Below are positions 9,008 to 17,055 of a stretch of DNA of 64,000 nt, piece after piece (position 1 is the stretch's first letter; every line of letters begins with the position of its first letter). The translations under genes and the position numbers were made by a program. The notes under the pieces were generated by a model, which saw nothing but the letters and a program-made list of their open reading frames with translations, ran no database searches and was not told where the DNA came from. This stretch comes from Catelliglobosispora koreensis DSM 44566 (GTDB taxonomy: Bacteria; Actinomycetota; Actinomycetes; Mycobacteriales; Micromonosporaceae), in assembly GCF_000379685.1 (NCBI RefSeq), contig NZ_KB903251.1:1-64000 (forward strand), written 5' to 3'.

Positions 9008-9967
9008 AGCCGCCTCGGTGCGTGAGGCCAGGCCCGTCTTTCTGAGCAGATTGGACACATGCACCGCGACCGTCCGGATAGAGATGCCCATCGAACGGGC
9101 CATCTGCTTGTTGGACAGCCCTGCCGCGAGAAACGCCAGGACCTCCTGCTCGCGGGCGGTCAGGGTGGACGGCTCCTGGGACAGGAGCTGAAGATGACCG
9201 GGCATGGGCTCGCTGAGCAACGCGGTTGGTGGTGCGCCAGCGGTCGCGGCGAGGAGCTCAGACAGCCAGTAGGGATTGCCCTGGGTCCGCTCCCACACTC
9301 CATTCACGACATCGGCCGGCATGCTTTCGGCGTACCGGCTGAAAAGGATCGTGGCGACCTCGGGCTCGGGCAAAGGTCCTAGATGTTGCCGCACGGCCCT
9401 GGGGGTTCCGGAGAGCCGTGCGACGGTGCGGGCGACGAGTTCGGTTTCCGGCTGCCTGCTCGCGACCAGCAGCAGCGCGGGCAGCTCGGCGGCCGTGGCT
9501 AGCTCGCCCAGCAGATTGAGGCTCGCCGGGTCGAGCGCGTGCAGGTCGTCCGCGACGATGACGGCTGGGCCTTCCTTGACGAGCTCGTGCACGGCTTTTG
9601 TGGCGATACGCAGCAAGGCTGAAGGCGCATAACGCTCTTTGGGGACATCTGGGTCCTGCGCCAGCCAGGCCAGCGCGTCCTTAGGGATCGCAAGGTCTCC
9701 GGCCTGCGCATTAGTGAGCGCGGAGGCTAGCCAGTCATAGGGTGCTGGCGTGTGCAGCCGGGCGGTGCCTAGGATCACCGTGGCGGGCACCGGATCCAGA
9801 GCTTCGAGGGCCGCTGCGATCAGGCGGGATTTGCCGAGGCCGGGAGCGCCGGTAATAACTACCGTGCACGGTGCTTTCGCGAGCTGCGACCAGACCCCTA
9901 CGATCTCCGCAAGCTCGCCGGCTCGTCCGACCATGGGCACCGGCAACACGGGCACCAGAATACGCAT
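8984..9967 (-). CDS. Short LuxR-family regulator with AAA ATPase domain
   Basis: 327 residues. The N-terminal two thirds is a P-loop ATPase: Walker A GAPGLGKSR near residue 42, Walker B VIVADDLHALD near 135. The C-terminal 60 residues are a LuxR helix-turn-helix (LTAREQEVLAFLAAGLSNKQMARSMGISIRT). Typical LAL regulators are about 900 residues with a long TPR-like middle, so this is a minimal version lacking it. It probably uses ATP and an unknown ligand to control transcription. The gene is divergent from the PP2C gene, with start regions only about 50 bases apart, so the promoters must be close or overlapping. Confidence 0.85.
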   Translation of the reverse strand: MRILVPVLPVPMVGRAGELAEIVGVWSQLAKAPCTVVITGAPGLGKSRLIAAALEALDPVPATVILGTARLHTPAPYDWLASALTNAQAGDLAIPKDALAWLAQDPDVPKERYAPSALLRIATKAVHELVKEGPAVIVADDLHALDPASLNLLGELATAAELPALLLVASRQPETELVARTVARLSGTPRAVRQHLGPLPEPEVATILFSRYAESMPADVVNGVWERTQGNPYWLSELLAATAGAPPTALLSEPMPGHLQLLSQEPSTLTAREQEVLAFLAAGLSNKQMARSMGISIRTVAVHVSNLLRKTGLASRTEAALWAARRS

Positions 9968-10017
9968 TAATGCTTAGTGACTCAGACATGCGGTTTCGGC
10001 AGGCTGGAGGGATGAGC

Positions 10018-10719
10018 GTGACCCTGAACGCGGCGGTCGTCAGCGACCTAGGGATGCTCCGTCCAAACAATGAGGATGCGGCATTCGCTGGCAGCCGGGT
10101 CATCGCGGTCGCCGACGGCATCGGAGGCGGGCCAGCTGGCGAGGTGGCCAGCCAGATCGTCATCCGGGCGATCGAGGCAGCCGACGACCCTGAGATCGAT
10201 CCCTTGCCCGCATTGAGGCGAGCCGTGGAAACCGCCAACCGCCTGATCAAAGAGGCCGTAGAGGCGGATCCGGCAGCCGAGGGCATGGGGACGACGCTCA
10301 CCGCGATCGTGCTGGCCGGTGCGGTGGCCTCGATGGTCCACATTGGAGACTCGCGGGCCTATCTGTTTCGCGACAGTTCGCTACACCAAATCACCCGTGA
10401 TGACACCTATGTCCAGAACCTTGTCGACGATGGTCTGATCACCGCCGACCAGGCACGGCATCACCCGCACAAGTCAGTCATCACCCAGTCGTTGCAGGGA
10501 CGCACATTCTCCGCTCGGTACTCCACGGTCGCTATCTCGCCTGGCGACGTGTTCCTGCTGTGCAGTGACGGACTGTCCGACATCGTGACGGACGAAGCGA
10601 TCGAGAATGTCCTGCGGACCGTCACCGATCCCCACGCGGCAGCTGAGCGGCTCGTCAAGCTCGCCCTTCAGGCCGGCGCTCCCGACAACGTCACGGTCAT
10701 CGTCACCCAGCCTGCATAA
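10018..10719 (+). CDS. PP2C-type Ser/Thr protein phosphatase
   Basis: 233 residues. The start is set at GTG 10018 because GGAGGG (10006-10011) is 6 bases upstream; ATG 10012 would be too close and ATG 9988 lacks a site. PP2C motifs occur in order: PNNEDAAF, VADGIGGGPAGEVAS (metal Asp), GMGTTLTAI, VHIGDSRAYL, LLCSDGLSD, APDNVTVIV. It is a soluble stand-alone phosphatase (no membrane helix, unlike PstP) that would remove phosphate from Ser/Thr on proteins. No kinase gene is adjacent. The 3' end overlaps the convergent SDR gene by 17 bases. Confidence 0.9.
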   Translation: MTLNAAVVSDLGMLRPNNEDAAFAGSRVIAVADGIGGGPAGEVASQIVIRAIEAADDPEIDPLPALRRAVETANRLIKEAVEADPAAEGMGTTLTAIVLAGAVASMVHIGDSRAYLFRDSSLHQITRDDTYVQNLVDDGLITADQARHHPHKSVITQSLQGRTFSARYSTVAISPGDVFLLCSDGLSDIVTDEAIENVLRTVTDPHAAAERLVKLALQAGAPDNVTVIVTQPA

Positions 10720-11476
10720 GCTTGCGCACGCCGTGCAGCCAGCGGTCCGGGTTAGCGGCCTTACGCTGCTGGAACGTCGCCACTTCCGGGTGCGGCAGGA
10801 TGAGGAACCGTTGCGCGGCAAGGCCTTCGATGACGGACTCGGCGACCTCTTCCGGCTCTAGGATCTTTCCCGCGTTCGCGACGGCCAGCGCCGCTGGATC
10901 ACCCGCGTTGATGCCGTCCATGAGCATCGGCGTCCGTACGCCCTGTGGGCACAGGACGCTGACGTTGATGCCACGCCCGCCATACATGGCCGCGAGCCAC
11001 TCCGCGAACGCGACGGCCCCATGTTTGGTGACGTTGTATGGAGCGTCGCCCAGCGAGATGAGCAGGCCAGCCGCGCTCGCCGTGTGCAGCAAATAGCCTT
11101 CGCCGCGTTCGAGCATCTGGGGCAGCGCGGCTTTGGCCGAGTGCACGTGCGCGAGCACGTTGATCTCCCAGGACTTCGCCCACTGCTCAGGAGTCGCGTC
11201 GAGCCCTTTGCCGGTCGCGATGCCAGCGTTAGCGCAGAACAGGTCGACGTGACCAAGTTCTTGTTCCGCTGTTTGCACCAGCGCTTTGACATCGTCCTCA
11301 TTGGACACATCAGTCGCGACGGCTATGGCATTCAGTTCGCTGGCTAGTTGCTCGGGAGCTGTAATGTCCGAAAGCACCATTTTCGCGGCGCCCTCGGCGT
11401 GGAACCGTCTCGCGAGCGCGGAGCCAATGCCACCCGCCGCACCTGTGATGACGACCGTCTTCCCAGCGATCCGCAT
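10703..11476 (-). CDS. Short-chain dehydrogenase/reductase, probable member of the TetR regulon
   Basis: 257 residues. Classical SDR: TGAAGGIG nucleotide motif, CANAG, active-site Ser in LLHTASAAG and YNVTK (Tyr/Lys). It would oxidise or reduce a hydroxyl/keto substrate with NAD(P). GGGAGGGAAGG lies about 8 bases before the ATG. A near copy (16 of 18) of the palindrome at 16968 lies about 28 bases upstream of the start, which suggests control by the TetR protein encoded at 18771 and therefore a role with the fatty-acid-like catabolic operon. The substrate is unknown. Confidence 0.88.
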   Translation of the reverse strand: MRIAGKTVVITGAAGGIGSALARRFHAEGAAKMVLSDITAPEQLASELNAIAVATDVSNEDDVKALVQTAEQELGHVDLFCANAGIATGKGLDATPEQWAKSWEINVLAHVHSAKAALPQMLERGEGYLLHTASAAGLLISLGDAPYNVTKHGAVAFAEWLAAMYGGRGINVSVLCPQGVRTPMLMDGINAGDPAALAVANAGKILEPEEVAESVIEGLAAQRFLILPHPEVATFQQRKAANPDRWLHGVRKLMQAG

Positions 11477-11504
11477 GATGCGCTACCTTCCCTCCCACGC
11501 CGGC

Positions 11505-11522
11505 ATACCGTCCGGTCGGTTT
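11505..11522. promoter_or_regulatory. TetR-type operator, imperfect copy
   Basis: ATACCGTCCGGTCGGTTT matches the perfect palindrome at 16968-16985 at 16 of 18 positions. It sits between the divergent SDR and TSUP genes, so it could control either. Confidence 0.6.
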
Positions 11523-11547
11523 GCATCACGATAGGGGCGCGGAGCGT

Positions 11548-12267
11548 TTGAGTACATACCTGATCTGCTTCCTGATTCTCACGCTTGCGGCGTTTGCGCA
11601 AACCGTTTCGGGATTCGGATTCGCTCTGGCCGCCGTGCCTTTGCTGTCGCTCGTGATCGATCCGGTCACGGCGGTAGTGACGGCGACGCTGGGGAGCGTG
11701 CTGTTGTGCTTGATCACCGCTGTCGCTGACCGTGCTCACATCGATTGGCGTTCGTCCTGGACGCTGACCCTCACCTCCGTGCTCGGCATGCCGTTTGGGC
11801 TGCTTTGCTTGACCTTGTTGCCCGCTTCGGTCCTTCGTGCCGTGATCGCCGTCGTTGTTGTGGCCTGCCTGTTCTTAGTCTGGCGGCGCTGGCAGTTGCG
11901 TCCCGGGATCTGGCGCGTTGGCGTCGCCGGGGCCGTCTCGGGCGTGCTGCAAACAGCGACAGGCACGAATGGCCCGCCGTTGGTCGCCGCGCTTCAGGCG
12001 CTAGGCCTCGACCCGCGTCAGTTCCGGGCCACCTTGGCCGCGACCTTCTGCGTCGGCGGTGCGTTCGCCATCACCGGATTCGCCGTGTCCGGAGTGGTCA
12101 CCCGCGAAGCCGTGCTGCTCAGCGCACTCAGCCTCGTCGCCACCGGCATCGGCGGCCTAGCCGGGCACCGCGTCTTCCTGCGCATCGACCCCGCCCGCTT
12201 CCGCCACGTCGTCCTCGTCGCCCTCGCAGGCTGCGCCGCCGCCGCCATCCTCAACGCCACCTTCTAG
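11548..12267 (+). CDS. TSUP (TauE/SafE) family membrane transporter
   Basis: 239 residues, with about seven or eight hydrophobic helices. The N-terminal FAQTVSGFGFALAAVPLLSLV and the internal TATGTNGPPLVAALQALG are the paired TSUP signature loops. The family exports sulfite or organosulfur/organic anions; the substrate is not predictable here. The start is set at TTG 11548 (LSTYLICFLI directly enters the first helix); AGGGGCGCGGAG lies upstream. A start further up would add a polar stretch. The gene reads away from the SDR gene across the TetR-type operator and into the long noncoding region. Confidence 0.8.
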   Translation: MSTYLICFLILTLAAFAQTVSGFGFALAAVPLLSLVIDPVTAVVTATLGSVLLCLITAVADRAHIDWRSSWTLTLTSVLGMPFGLLCLTLLPASVLRAVIAVVVVACLFLVWRRWQLRPGIWRVGVAGAVSGVLQTATGTNGPPLVAALQALGLDPRQFRATLAATFCVGGAFAITGFAVSGVVTREAVLLSALSLVATGIGGLAGHRVFLRIDPARFRHVVLVALAGCAAAAILNATF

Positions 12268-13249
12268 CCGGGCTTCCCCCGCCCGCCTTCCCTCCACCTC
12301 CCACCTCCCCGGCGCCGCCTGCTTTCCCCGCTGCGATTGCCTCCGTGCCCGCCCTCCATCTGCCTGCCGCGCCCGCCTTCCGCTTGGCTTTCGCGCGCTT
12401 TCGCACAGCGCCGCCTGTCTTTGTTCCCCTTTCCATGCCGCGCGCCTTACTCGCGGACCCGGTCGGCGCAGCCTTGCACTCTTTCGCAAGCGCAGCTCCG
12501 TGACGCCCGCCTTCCCGGCTGCCTGCTTTCGCTGTTGCGAACCGCTTCTCCGGCCGTCCACTGTCCCTTTGCTGGTTCCCAGGAGGTGTTGGCCGCAGGC
12601 CTTGCCCGCTTTGGGCTGTTTGGTGGCGGGCACTTGATCGTGATCCACATCCATTTAGCTGATCGGCATCCCTTGGGACGTGATCAAACCGCCTGTGGAT
12701 CACGTCCCAAGAGATGTCGATCAAGTGTGGCGGGTTCGAGATCCCTTTTGGACGGTCCTCACCACTTCAGCAATGGGTCCTGAAACGACGATCGGCGCGA
12801 AGTGAAAGCCGACGAGATGCGAGACGCGCGGTCGGACGGGAGGAGTGCGGCCGGAAGCGAAAGGAGACCCGGTTGGGGAGAGCCATCAGGCCGCGGGCGT
12901 GGGCAAGCGGCGGGATGGAAGGGGACGGCGGTGGAAAGGGGGACGGCCAGGGAAGGAAACAGGTGCGAGCCCGGCAGTTCGGGGCTGCGAGGCGAAGAGA
13001 GCGGAACCCGGGACAGGCAAGCGGCAAGGACAAGAGAAGGCAAGGCACGAAGGTTGAGGATTTCGCGGGCGAATGGGAGGGCAAGCGGGGGAGGGAAGAG
13101 GGCGGGGTGCAGGTGAGCCGGGAGGGAGGGGATCGAGGTTAGTGGTAAGGAAAGGGGAGGGTGAGTGGGGAAGAGATGGGGATGCGCGGAGGTGGCGGCC
13201 TCGCGGGAGGGACGGCCGGGACCACGGCGGGCATCGGAAATAGGTTGGT
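12268..13249. other. About 1 kb noncoding convergent region with mirrored strand composition
   Basis: No credible gene. From 12268 to about 12570 the plus strand is strikingly C/T-rich with few G runs; from about 12800 to 13240 it is G/A-rich. Open frames here are low-complexity (Pro/Ser/Arg or Gly/Arg/Lys) and occur on both strands at once. Each flanking gene therefore reads out into a C/U-rich transcript, the composition expected of Rho loading sites. The palindrome at 12661-12722 lies between the halves. Confidence 0.7.
12661..12722. repeat. Long inverted repeat, nested palindrome
   Basis: 25-base arms (12661-12685, 12698-12722) around a 12-base loop, with a perfect 14-base core (CTTGGGACGTGATC) and two mismatches further out. 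An outer pair CACTTGATC (about 12630) / GATCAAGTG (12719-12727) and an alternative GTGATCCAC/GTGGATCAC pairing also exist. No T run follows on either strand. Confidence 0.8.
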
Positions 13250-13301
13250 ATTAAAGAGAAAGTCCGGTCGTTGCGCTGGGACGGGAGCGCAACGACCGGA
13301 C
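13250..13301 (-). terminator. Strong intrinsic terminator of the cellulase gene
   Basis: A perfect 16-base stem (13262-13277 with 13286-13301, GTCCGGTCGTTGCGCT) with an 8-base loop lies 15 bases after the stop. On the minus strand it is followed by TTTCTCTTTAAT, a classical U tract. Confidence 0.9.
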
Positions 13302-13316
13302 GTTAGGGGGACGGGA

Positions 13317-15260
13317 TCAGCTGGTGGGGAAGTTGTCCGCGGTGCGGATGCGGTCGCGGATCCAGACGCCGGCTTCCTTCAGGCGGGACGTGCCGGAGAA
13401 GGAGCCGCCGGGGCAGGTGCCCGGGGTGAAGACGGCGCCGCTGCGGCCGTCGTCGGAGTAGTTCCAGTTGACCCAGCTGATTTTCTTGGTAGCCATCAGG
13501 TCCAGGTAGGCCTGTGACTGGGTGAAGTTGTTCGAGCCTTCGCCGGCGGAGTTCTGGGTGCCGAACTCGGTGACGAACATCGGGATGCGGTCAGCCGCAC
13601 GAGACAGCGTGTTCAAGTAGTTGCTGCCGTGCGAGGCCGCGTAGAAGTGGAAGGTGTACATGATGTTCGTGGCGTTGACCGGGCTGTTGATGACCTCGGT
13701 TTCGCTGGAGCCGTCGGAGACGCCCAGTGAGGACCAAGCCCGGGTGCCCACGAGCACGACGCCGTCGGGGTCTTGGGCGCGGATCACGGGGATGAGCTGC
13801 TCCGCGTAGCTCTTGACAGCCGACCAGCTGACGCCGTTGGGCTCGTTCGCGATTTCGTAGATGATGTTCGGCTTGTTGCCGTGCCGTTGCGCGATCTCAG
13901 TGAAGAACGTCTTGGCGCGGGCGAGGTTGTAGTTGGGGTCGCCGGGGGTCAGCATGTGCCAGTCGACGATGGCATACATGCCCTTCGCGACCACGAGGTC
14001 GATGAAGCTGTGCATGCGGTCGGTGAACAGGCGGGGGTTGGTTTCGTAACCCTCTTCCTGGATGTACATGGAAAGGCGCATGACGTCGGCCTTCCAGTCG
14101 TCGGCGAGGGCGCCGACGGAAGCGGTGTTGACGCACTGCGGGAACCACTGGATGCCGTGCGTTGACATACCGCGCAGCTGGATCGGCTGGTTGAAGCGGT
14201 TGCAGAGCTTGACACCACACACGTGCAACTGTCCGTTGATGGAGACCGGGGTGCCGGTGGGCGGAGTCGGTGAGGTCGTGGGCGAGGTGGTCGGCGAGGT
14301 GGTCGGTGACGGGGTTCCAGCCGTGCCGTAGACCTCGACCTCGAACAGTGAGTAGCCGTAAGCGGTGCCGCGCTGGGTGCCGTAGACGCGCACGTAACGT
14401 CCTGTGCCGGACAGTCCGGTCAGGTCGTCGGTGGCGCCGTTTCCGGTGGTGGTGCTGAAGATGCTCGCCCAGTTGCTGCCGTCATTGGACGTCTCGATCC
14501 GGTAAGCCTTGCCATAAGCGGCTTCCCACGTCAGCTTGACGCGGCTGATCGAGGCGGTGACACCGAGGTCGACGCGAATCCACTGTGGATCGACAGCCTC
14601 GACGCTGGCCCAGCGGCTGCCGGAGTTGCCGTCAAAGGCCTTCTCCGGGCCGAAAGTGCTGTCTTCGGTAGATGACGCTGTGGCCGGCTTGCCTTGGGAC
14701 AGCAAGCCTGAGGCCGGTGGCGTGGTCGGCGGGGTGCCCGTGTCGCCGTAGACCTCGACCTCGAACAGTGAGTAGCCGTAAGCGGTGCCGCGTTGCGTGC
14801 CGTAGACGCGCACGTAACGTCCTGTGCCGGACAGTCCGGTGAGGTCGTCGGTGGCGCCGTTTCCGGTGGTGGTGCTGAAGATGCTCGTCCAGGTGTTGCC
14901 GTCGGCTGAGGTTTCGACGCGGTAGGACTTGCCGTAGGCGGCTTCCCACGTGAGCTTCACGCGGCTGATGGCATAGCTGCTGCCGAGGTCGACGCGGATC
15001 CACTGGGGATCGACGCCCTCGACGCTGGCCCAGCGGGTGCCGGAGTTGCCATCAAAGGCCTTCTCCGCGCCGAAGGTGGCATCCTCCACAGAGGACGCTG
15101 TGGCTGGCTTGCCCTGAGACAGCAGCGTCTCGGCAGCCCAGCTCTGGCTGGTCATCACCAGCGCGGTGGCCGCGAAGACAGCTGCGCCCACGGCGGCGCC
15201 GAGTTTCACGGCAGGGCGCCTGCCGAGAAATCTTGTTAACGAACTGGAACGGCTGGTCAT
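13317..15260 (-). CDS. Secreted GH5 endoglucanase (cellulase) with two discoidin-type domains
   Basis: 647 residues from ATG 15260 (AGGAG 5 bases upstream; an in-frame GTG at 15266 overlaps that site). Signal peptide to about residue 43. Two near-identical F5/8 type C (CBM32-like) domains follow at about 45-175 and 187-315 (LLSQGKPATASS, EKAFDGNSG, SLFEVEVYG), then a Thr/Ser/Pro linker (SPTTSPTTSPTTSP), then a GH5 catalytic barrel at about 340-640. Acid/base Glu is in IIYEIANEPNG, nucleophile Glu in MFVTEFGTQ; VDWHML and WVNWNYSDD are also typical of subfamily 2 cellulases. It cuts internal beta-1,4-glucan bonds outside the cell. The promoter has TTGACA at 15335-15330. Confidence 0.92.
   Translation of the reverse strand: MTSRSSSLTRFLGRRPAVKLGAAVGAAVFAATALVMTSQSWAAETLLSQGKPATASSVEDATFGAEKAFDGNSGTRWASVEGVDPQWIRVDLGSSYAISRVKLTWEAAYGKSYRVETSADGNTWTSIFSTTTGNGATDDLTGLSGTGRYVRVYGTQRGTAYGYSLFEVEVYGDTGTPPTTPPASGLLSQGKPATASSTEDSTFGPEKAFDGNSGSRWASVEAVDPQWIRVDLGVTASISRVKLTWEAAYGKAYRIETSNDGSNWASIFSTTTGNGATDDLTGLSGTGRYVRVYGTQRGTAYGYSLFEVEVYGTAGTPSPTTSPTTSPTTSPTPPTGTPVSINGQLHVCGVKLCNRFNQPIQLRGMSTHGIQWFPQCVNTASVGALADDWKADVMRLSMYIQEEGYETNPRLFTDRMHSFIDLVVAKGMYAIVDWHMLTPGDPNYNLARAKTFFTEIAQRHGNKPNIIYEIANEPNGVSWSAVKSYAEQLIPVIRAQDPDGVVLVGTRAWSSLGVSDGSSETEVINSPVNATNIMYTFHFYAASHGSNYLNTLSRAADRIPMFVTEFGTQNSAGEGSNNFTQSQAYLDLMATKKISWVNWNYSDDGRSGAVFTPGTCPGGSFSGTSRLKEAGVWIRDRIRTADNFPTS
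14328..14885 (-). repeat. Tandem duplicated domain in the cellulase gene
   Basis: The segments 14328-14465 and 14748-14885 are nearly base-identical (about three differences seen by eye) at a 420-base offset, and similarity continues through the rest of the unit. The near identity, including synonymous sites, points to recent duplication or gene conversion. Confidence 0.85.
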
Positions 15261-15306
15261 TTTCACTCCTGTTCGAAAGTTAAACTAACTAACTATCTGA
15301 TCGCAC

Positions 15307-15335
15307 AATGAACCCTATAAAGCGGTGTATGTCAA
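15307..15335 (-). promoter_or_regulatory. Probable cellulase promoter
   Basis: On the minus strand, TTGACA (15335-15330), a 17-base spacer and TTCATT (15312-15307). Downstream in the leader, AACTTTCGAAC precedes the ribosome site. No CebR-type box (TGGGAGCGCTCCCA) was seen. Confidence 0.4.
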
Positions 15336-15359
15336 TGGGGCTTATGCTGGGCTTAGGGT

Positions 15360-15386
15360 TCCGGCTAGCCGGTGGGGCTAGCCGGA
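15360..15386 (-). terminator. Hairpin after the CBM2/beta-helix gene
   Basis: Perfect 11-base stem (TCCGGCTAGCC, 15360-15370 with 15376-15386) and a 5-base loop, 15 bases beyond the stop at 15402. No U tract is visible. Confidence 0.65.
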
Positions 15387-15401
15387 CCGCCCTAACTGGA
15401 C

Positions 15402-16850
15402 TTACGGCGTTACGGCGATATTTGTTAAACCCGTGCGCGCGTTAGTGACTGTGTTGGTTGAGTAGACGACGTTGAGGTTGCCGGAGCACTTCGACGTTGA
15501 CGTGACGTAGATGGCGTAGTTGCCCACGCCACCAAGGTCAGAACGGTTGCGCCGCCACACGTTGCCGCATCCATTTTGGAACGCTGGCGTGGTCGTCGGA
15601 TTGTGCGTCTCGTAACCGTTGGCGAACGTCCCCGGCGACGCGAACGTGCCGGTGTTGTCCTCGATCACATAGCCGGCGCCCTTGACGTCGACCCAGGAGT
15701 CAGCAGAGTTCTGGCCGCTCAGGCCACGGCCGTCGAACGTGTTGCCACGAATGACACCGTTGAACGTGCCTTCCTTGACGTCAATGTGTTCCGCGGCGAC
15801 GTTGGGCCCGATGCGGTTGCTGAGCACCTGCACGCGATCTGAGCGGTCAGCGCCGGAACTGTTGCCGTGGCAACCCCAGTTGGAACCCGCCGATCCAATG
15901 TAGACGCCCTCGCCATACCCAGCCTGTACCAGGCCAGTGTGCTCGATGACGGAATTGCGGATGATGCCATCGGCCGACGAACGCCGGAAGTGCACCGCCT
16001 CTTCGTCGACGTGATGGACGTGTACGCCATCGACCGTGACGAAGCGCGAGTTGTCCAGCACGATGCCCTTCTTGGACTCCTTGACCGTGAAGCCATTGAG
16101 GTTCCAGTAGGACGCGTTGAACAGCCACAGCCCGTAGCCGGAATCCCAGCCCGCCGTGGGAGCCGGGCACGAGGGCGCGGTGCCTGATGGCCCATCGTTG
16201 ATGAGCACGGCAGACCGTGGCCCGGTCAGCGTGATCCGCTGGCTCGCGGTGCCGGACCGCTGGGTGAGGAACGCACCGCGATAGTCACCCGCGGCGAGAC
16301 GGATCGTCTGCCCCGCAACGGCATTGGCCAACGCGGCGCTCAGCTGGGCTGAGGTCGACACGTCGACGATCGGTCCAGGCGGTTGCGACGGAGTGGGAGA
16401 CGCGGAAGGAGACGGTGAGGGGCTCACGCTTGAACTGGGCGAGGCGGTTGGTGACGGGGGAGTGCCGCCGCCGCAGGGCAAACCGTTGACGGTGCAGTTG
16501 AACGGCATGCCCAGCCCGTTGGCGTTGAAGCCAAACTCTTCAGATGCGCCAGGAGCGATGTCGCCGTTCCAGGACACATTCGTGAACTTGTAGTGCTGGC
16601 CGGACTGGGTGCGCACGGAACTCCACGAACTGGAAACGGTCGTTCCGGCGGGCAGATCGAATTCCACCACCCACGACGTTGTGGTGGTGGTGCCCTGATT
16701 GGACAGAATGACATCGGCGCCGTAGCCACTGCTCCACACCGACGTCTGGACAACTTGGACGGTTAGTGCGGGCGCAGCGGCCTGAGCTGGCAATGAAGCC
16801 AGTCCGGCGACCACGGCGAGCGCGGCGCTAAGGCCTAGAACAAGGCGCAT
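15402..16850 (-). CDS. Secreted CBM2 protein with right-handed beta-helix domain
   Basis: 482 residues. Signal peptide to about residue 25, then a cellulose-binding CBM2 (about 27-127) ending in MPFNCTVNGLPCGGG, then a Ser/Pro linker (PSPTASPSSSVSPSPS), then a parallel beta-helix at about 165-482 (LAAGDYRGAFLTQRSG, repeated short strands with stacked N and G/V/I). Such helices occur in polysaccharide lyases (PL6-like) and some hydrolases. The catalytic residues cannot be named from sequence alone, so lyase activity is only a possibility. ATG 16850 has GGAGG 5 bases upstream. Its promoter has the same element as the GHL10 and MurNAc-importer genes. Confidence 0.85.
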   Translation of the reverse strand: MRLVLGLSAALAVVAGLASLPAQAAAPALTVQVVQTSVWSSGYGADVILSNQGTTTTTSWVVEFDLPAGTTVSSSWSSVRTQSGQHYKFTNVSWNGDIAPGASEEFGFNANGLGMPFNCTVNGLPCGGGTPPSPTASPSSSVSPSPSPSASPTPSQPPGPIVDVSTSAQLSAALANAVAGQTIRLAAGDYRGAFLTQRSGTASQRITLTGPRSAVLINDGPSGTAPSCPAPTAGWDSGYGLWLFNASYWNLNGFTVKESKKGIVLDNSRFVTVDGVHVHHVDEEAVHFRRSSADGIIRNSVIEHTGLVQAGYGEGVYIGSAGSNWGCHGNSSGADRSDRVQVLSNRIGPNVAAEHIDVKEGTFNGVIRGNTFDGRGLSGQNSADSWVDVKGAGYVIEDNTGTFASPGTFANGYETHNPTTTPAFQNGCGNVWRRNRSDLGGVGNYAIYVTSTSKCSGNLNVVYSTNTVTNARTGLTNIAVTP

Positions 16851-16885
16851 ATATGCCTCCGGGACGGAAGGAGGTTGCGCCGTTC

Positions 16886-16922
16886 AGTTTGCTGAGCGCA
16901 TTCCAGCCCGTCAATAGTTATC
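16886..16922 (-). promoter_or_regulatory. Shared-type promoter of the CBM2/beta-helix gene
   Basis: On the minus strand GATAACTATTGACG (16922-16909) supplies TTGACG as -35; a 17-base spacer leads to CAAACT (16891-16886), identical to the -10 box at 6204. The leader then carries GGAGG, so this gene is not leaderless. Confidence 0.55.
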
Positions 16923-16967
16923 CGCGTCTTAATATGGCGTCCACATATGTGTCAATCCGCGAGCCAC

Positions 16968-16985
16968 ATACCGACCGGTCGGTAT
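16968..16985. promoter_or_regulatory. Perfect 18-base TetR-type operator
   Basis: ATACCGACCGGTCGGTAT is a perfect palindrome whose last base begins the TTGACA -35 (16985-16990) reading to the acyl-CoA dehydrogenase. Binding there would block polymerase. The tetR gene is the second gene of this operon, so autoregulation is likely. Confidence 0.8.
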
Positions 16986-17055
16986 TGACAATCCGAGCCT
17001 GACCGGGTGTGATTCCTGGCACGTCCTGGCGGCGTCACTGACGGAGGAGAAGCGG

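Noticed and set aside
12157-12724. Arg/Ala-rich minus-strand frames over the pyrimidine-rich region
   Set aside because: They have no domain-like pattern and overlap the end of the real TSUP gene; best explained by strand composition.
12714-13142. 142-residue open frame and several others on both strands in the purine-rich region
   Set aside because: Low-complexity Arg/Gly/Glu sequence, no ribosome site, frames open in many phases at once because the DNA is compositionally skewed.
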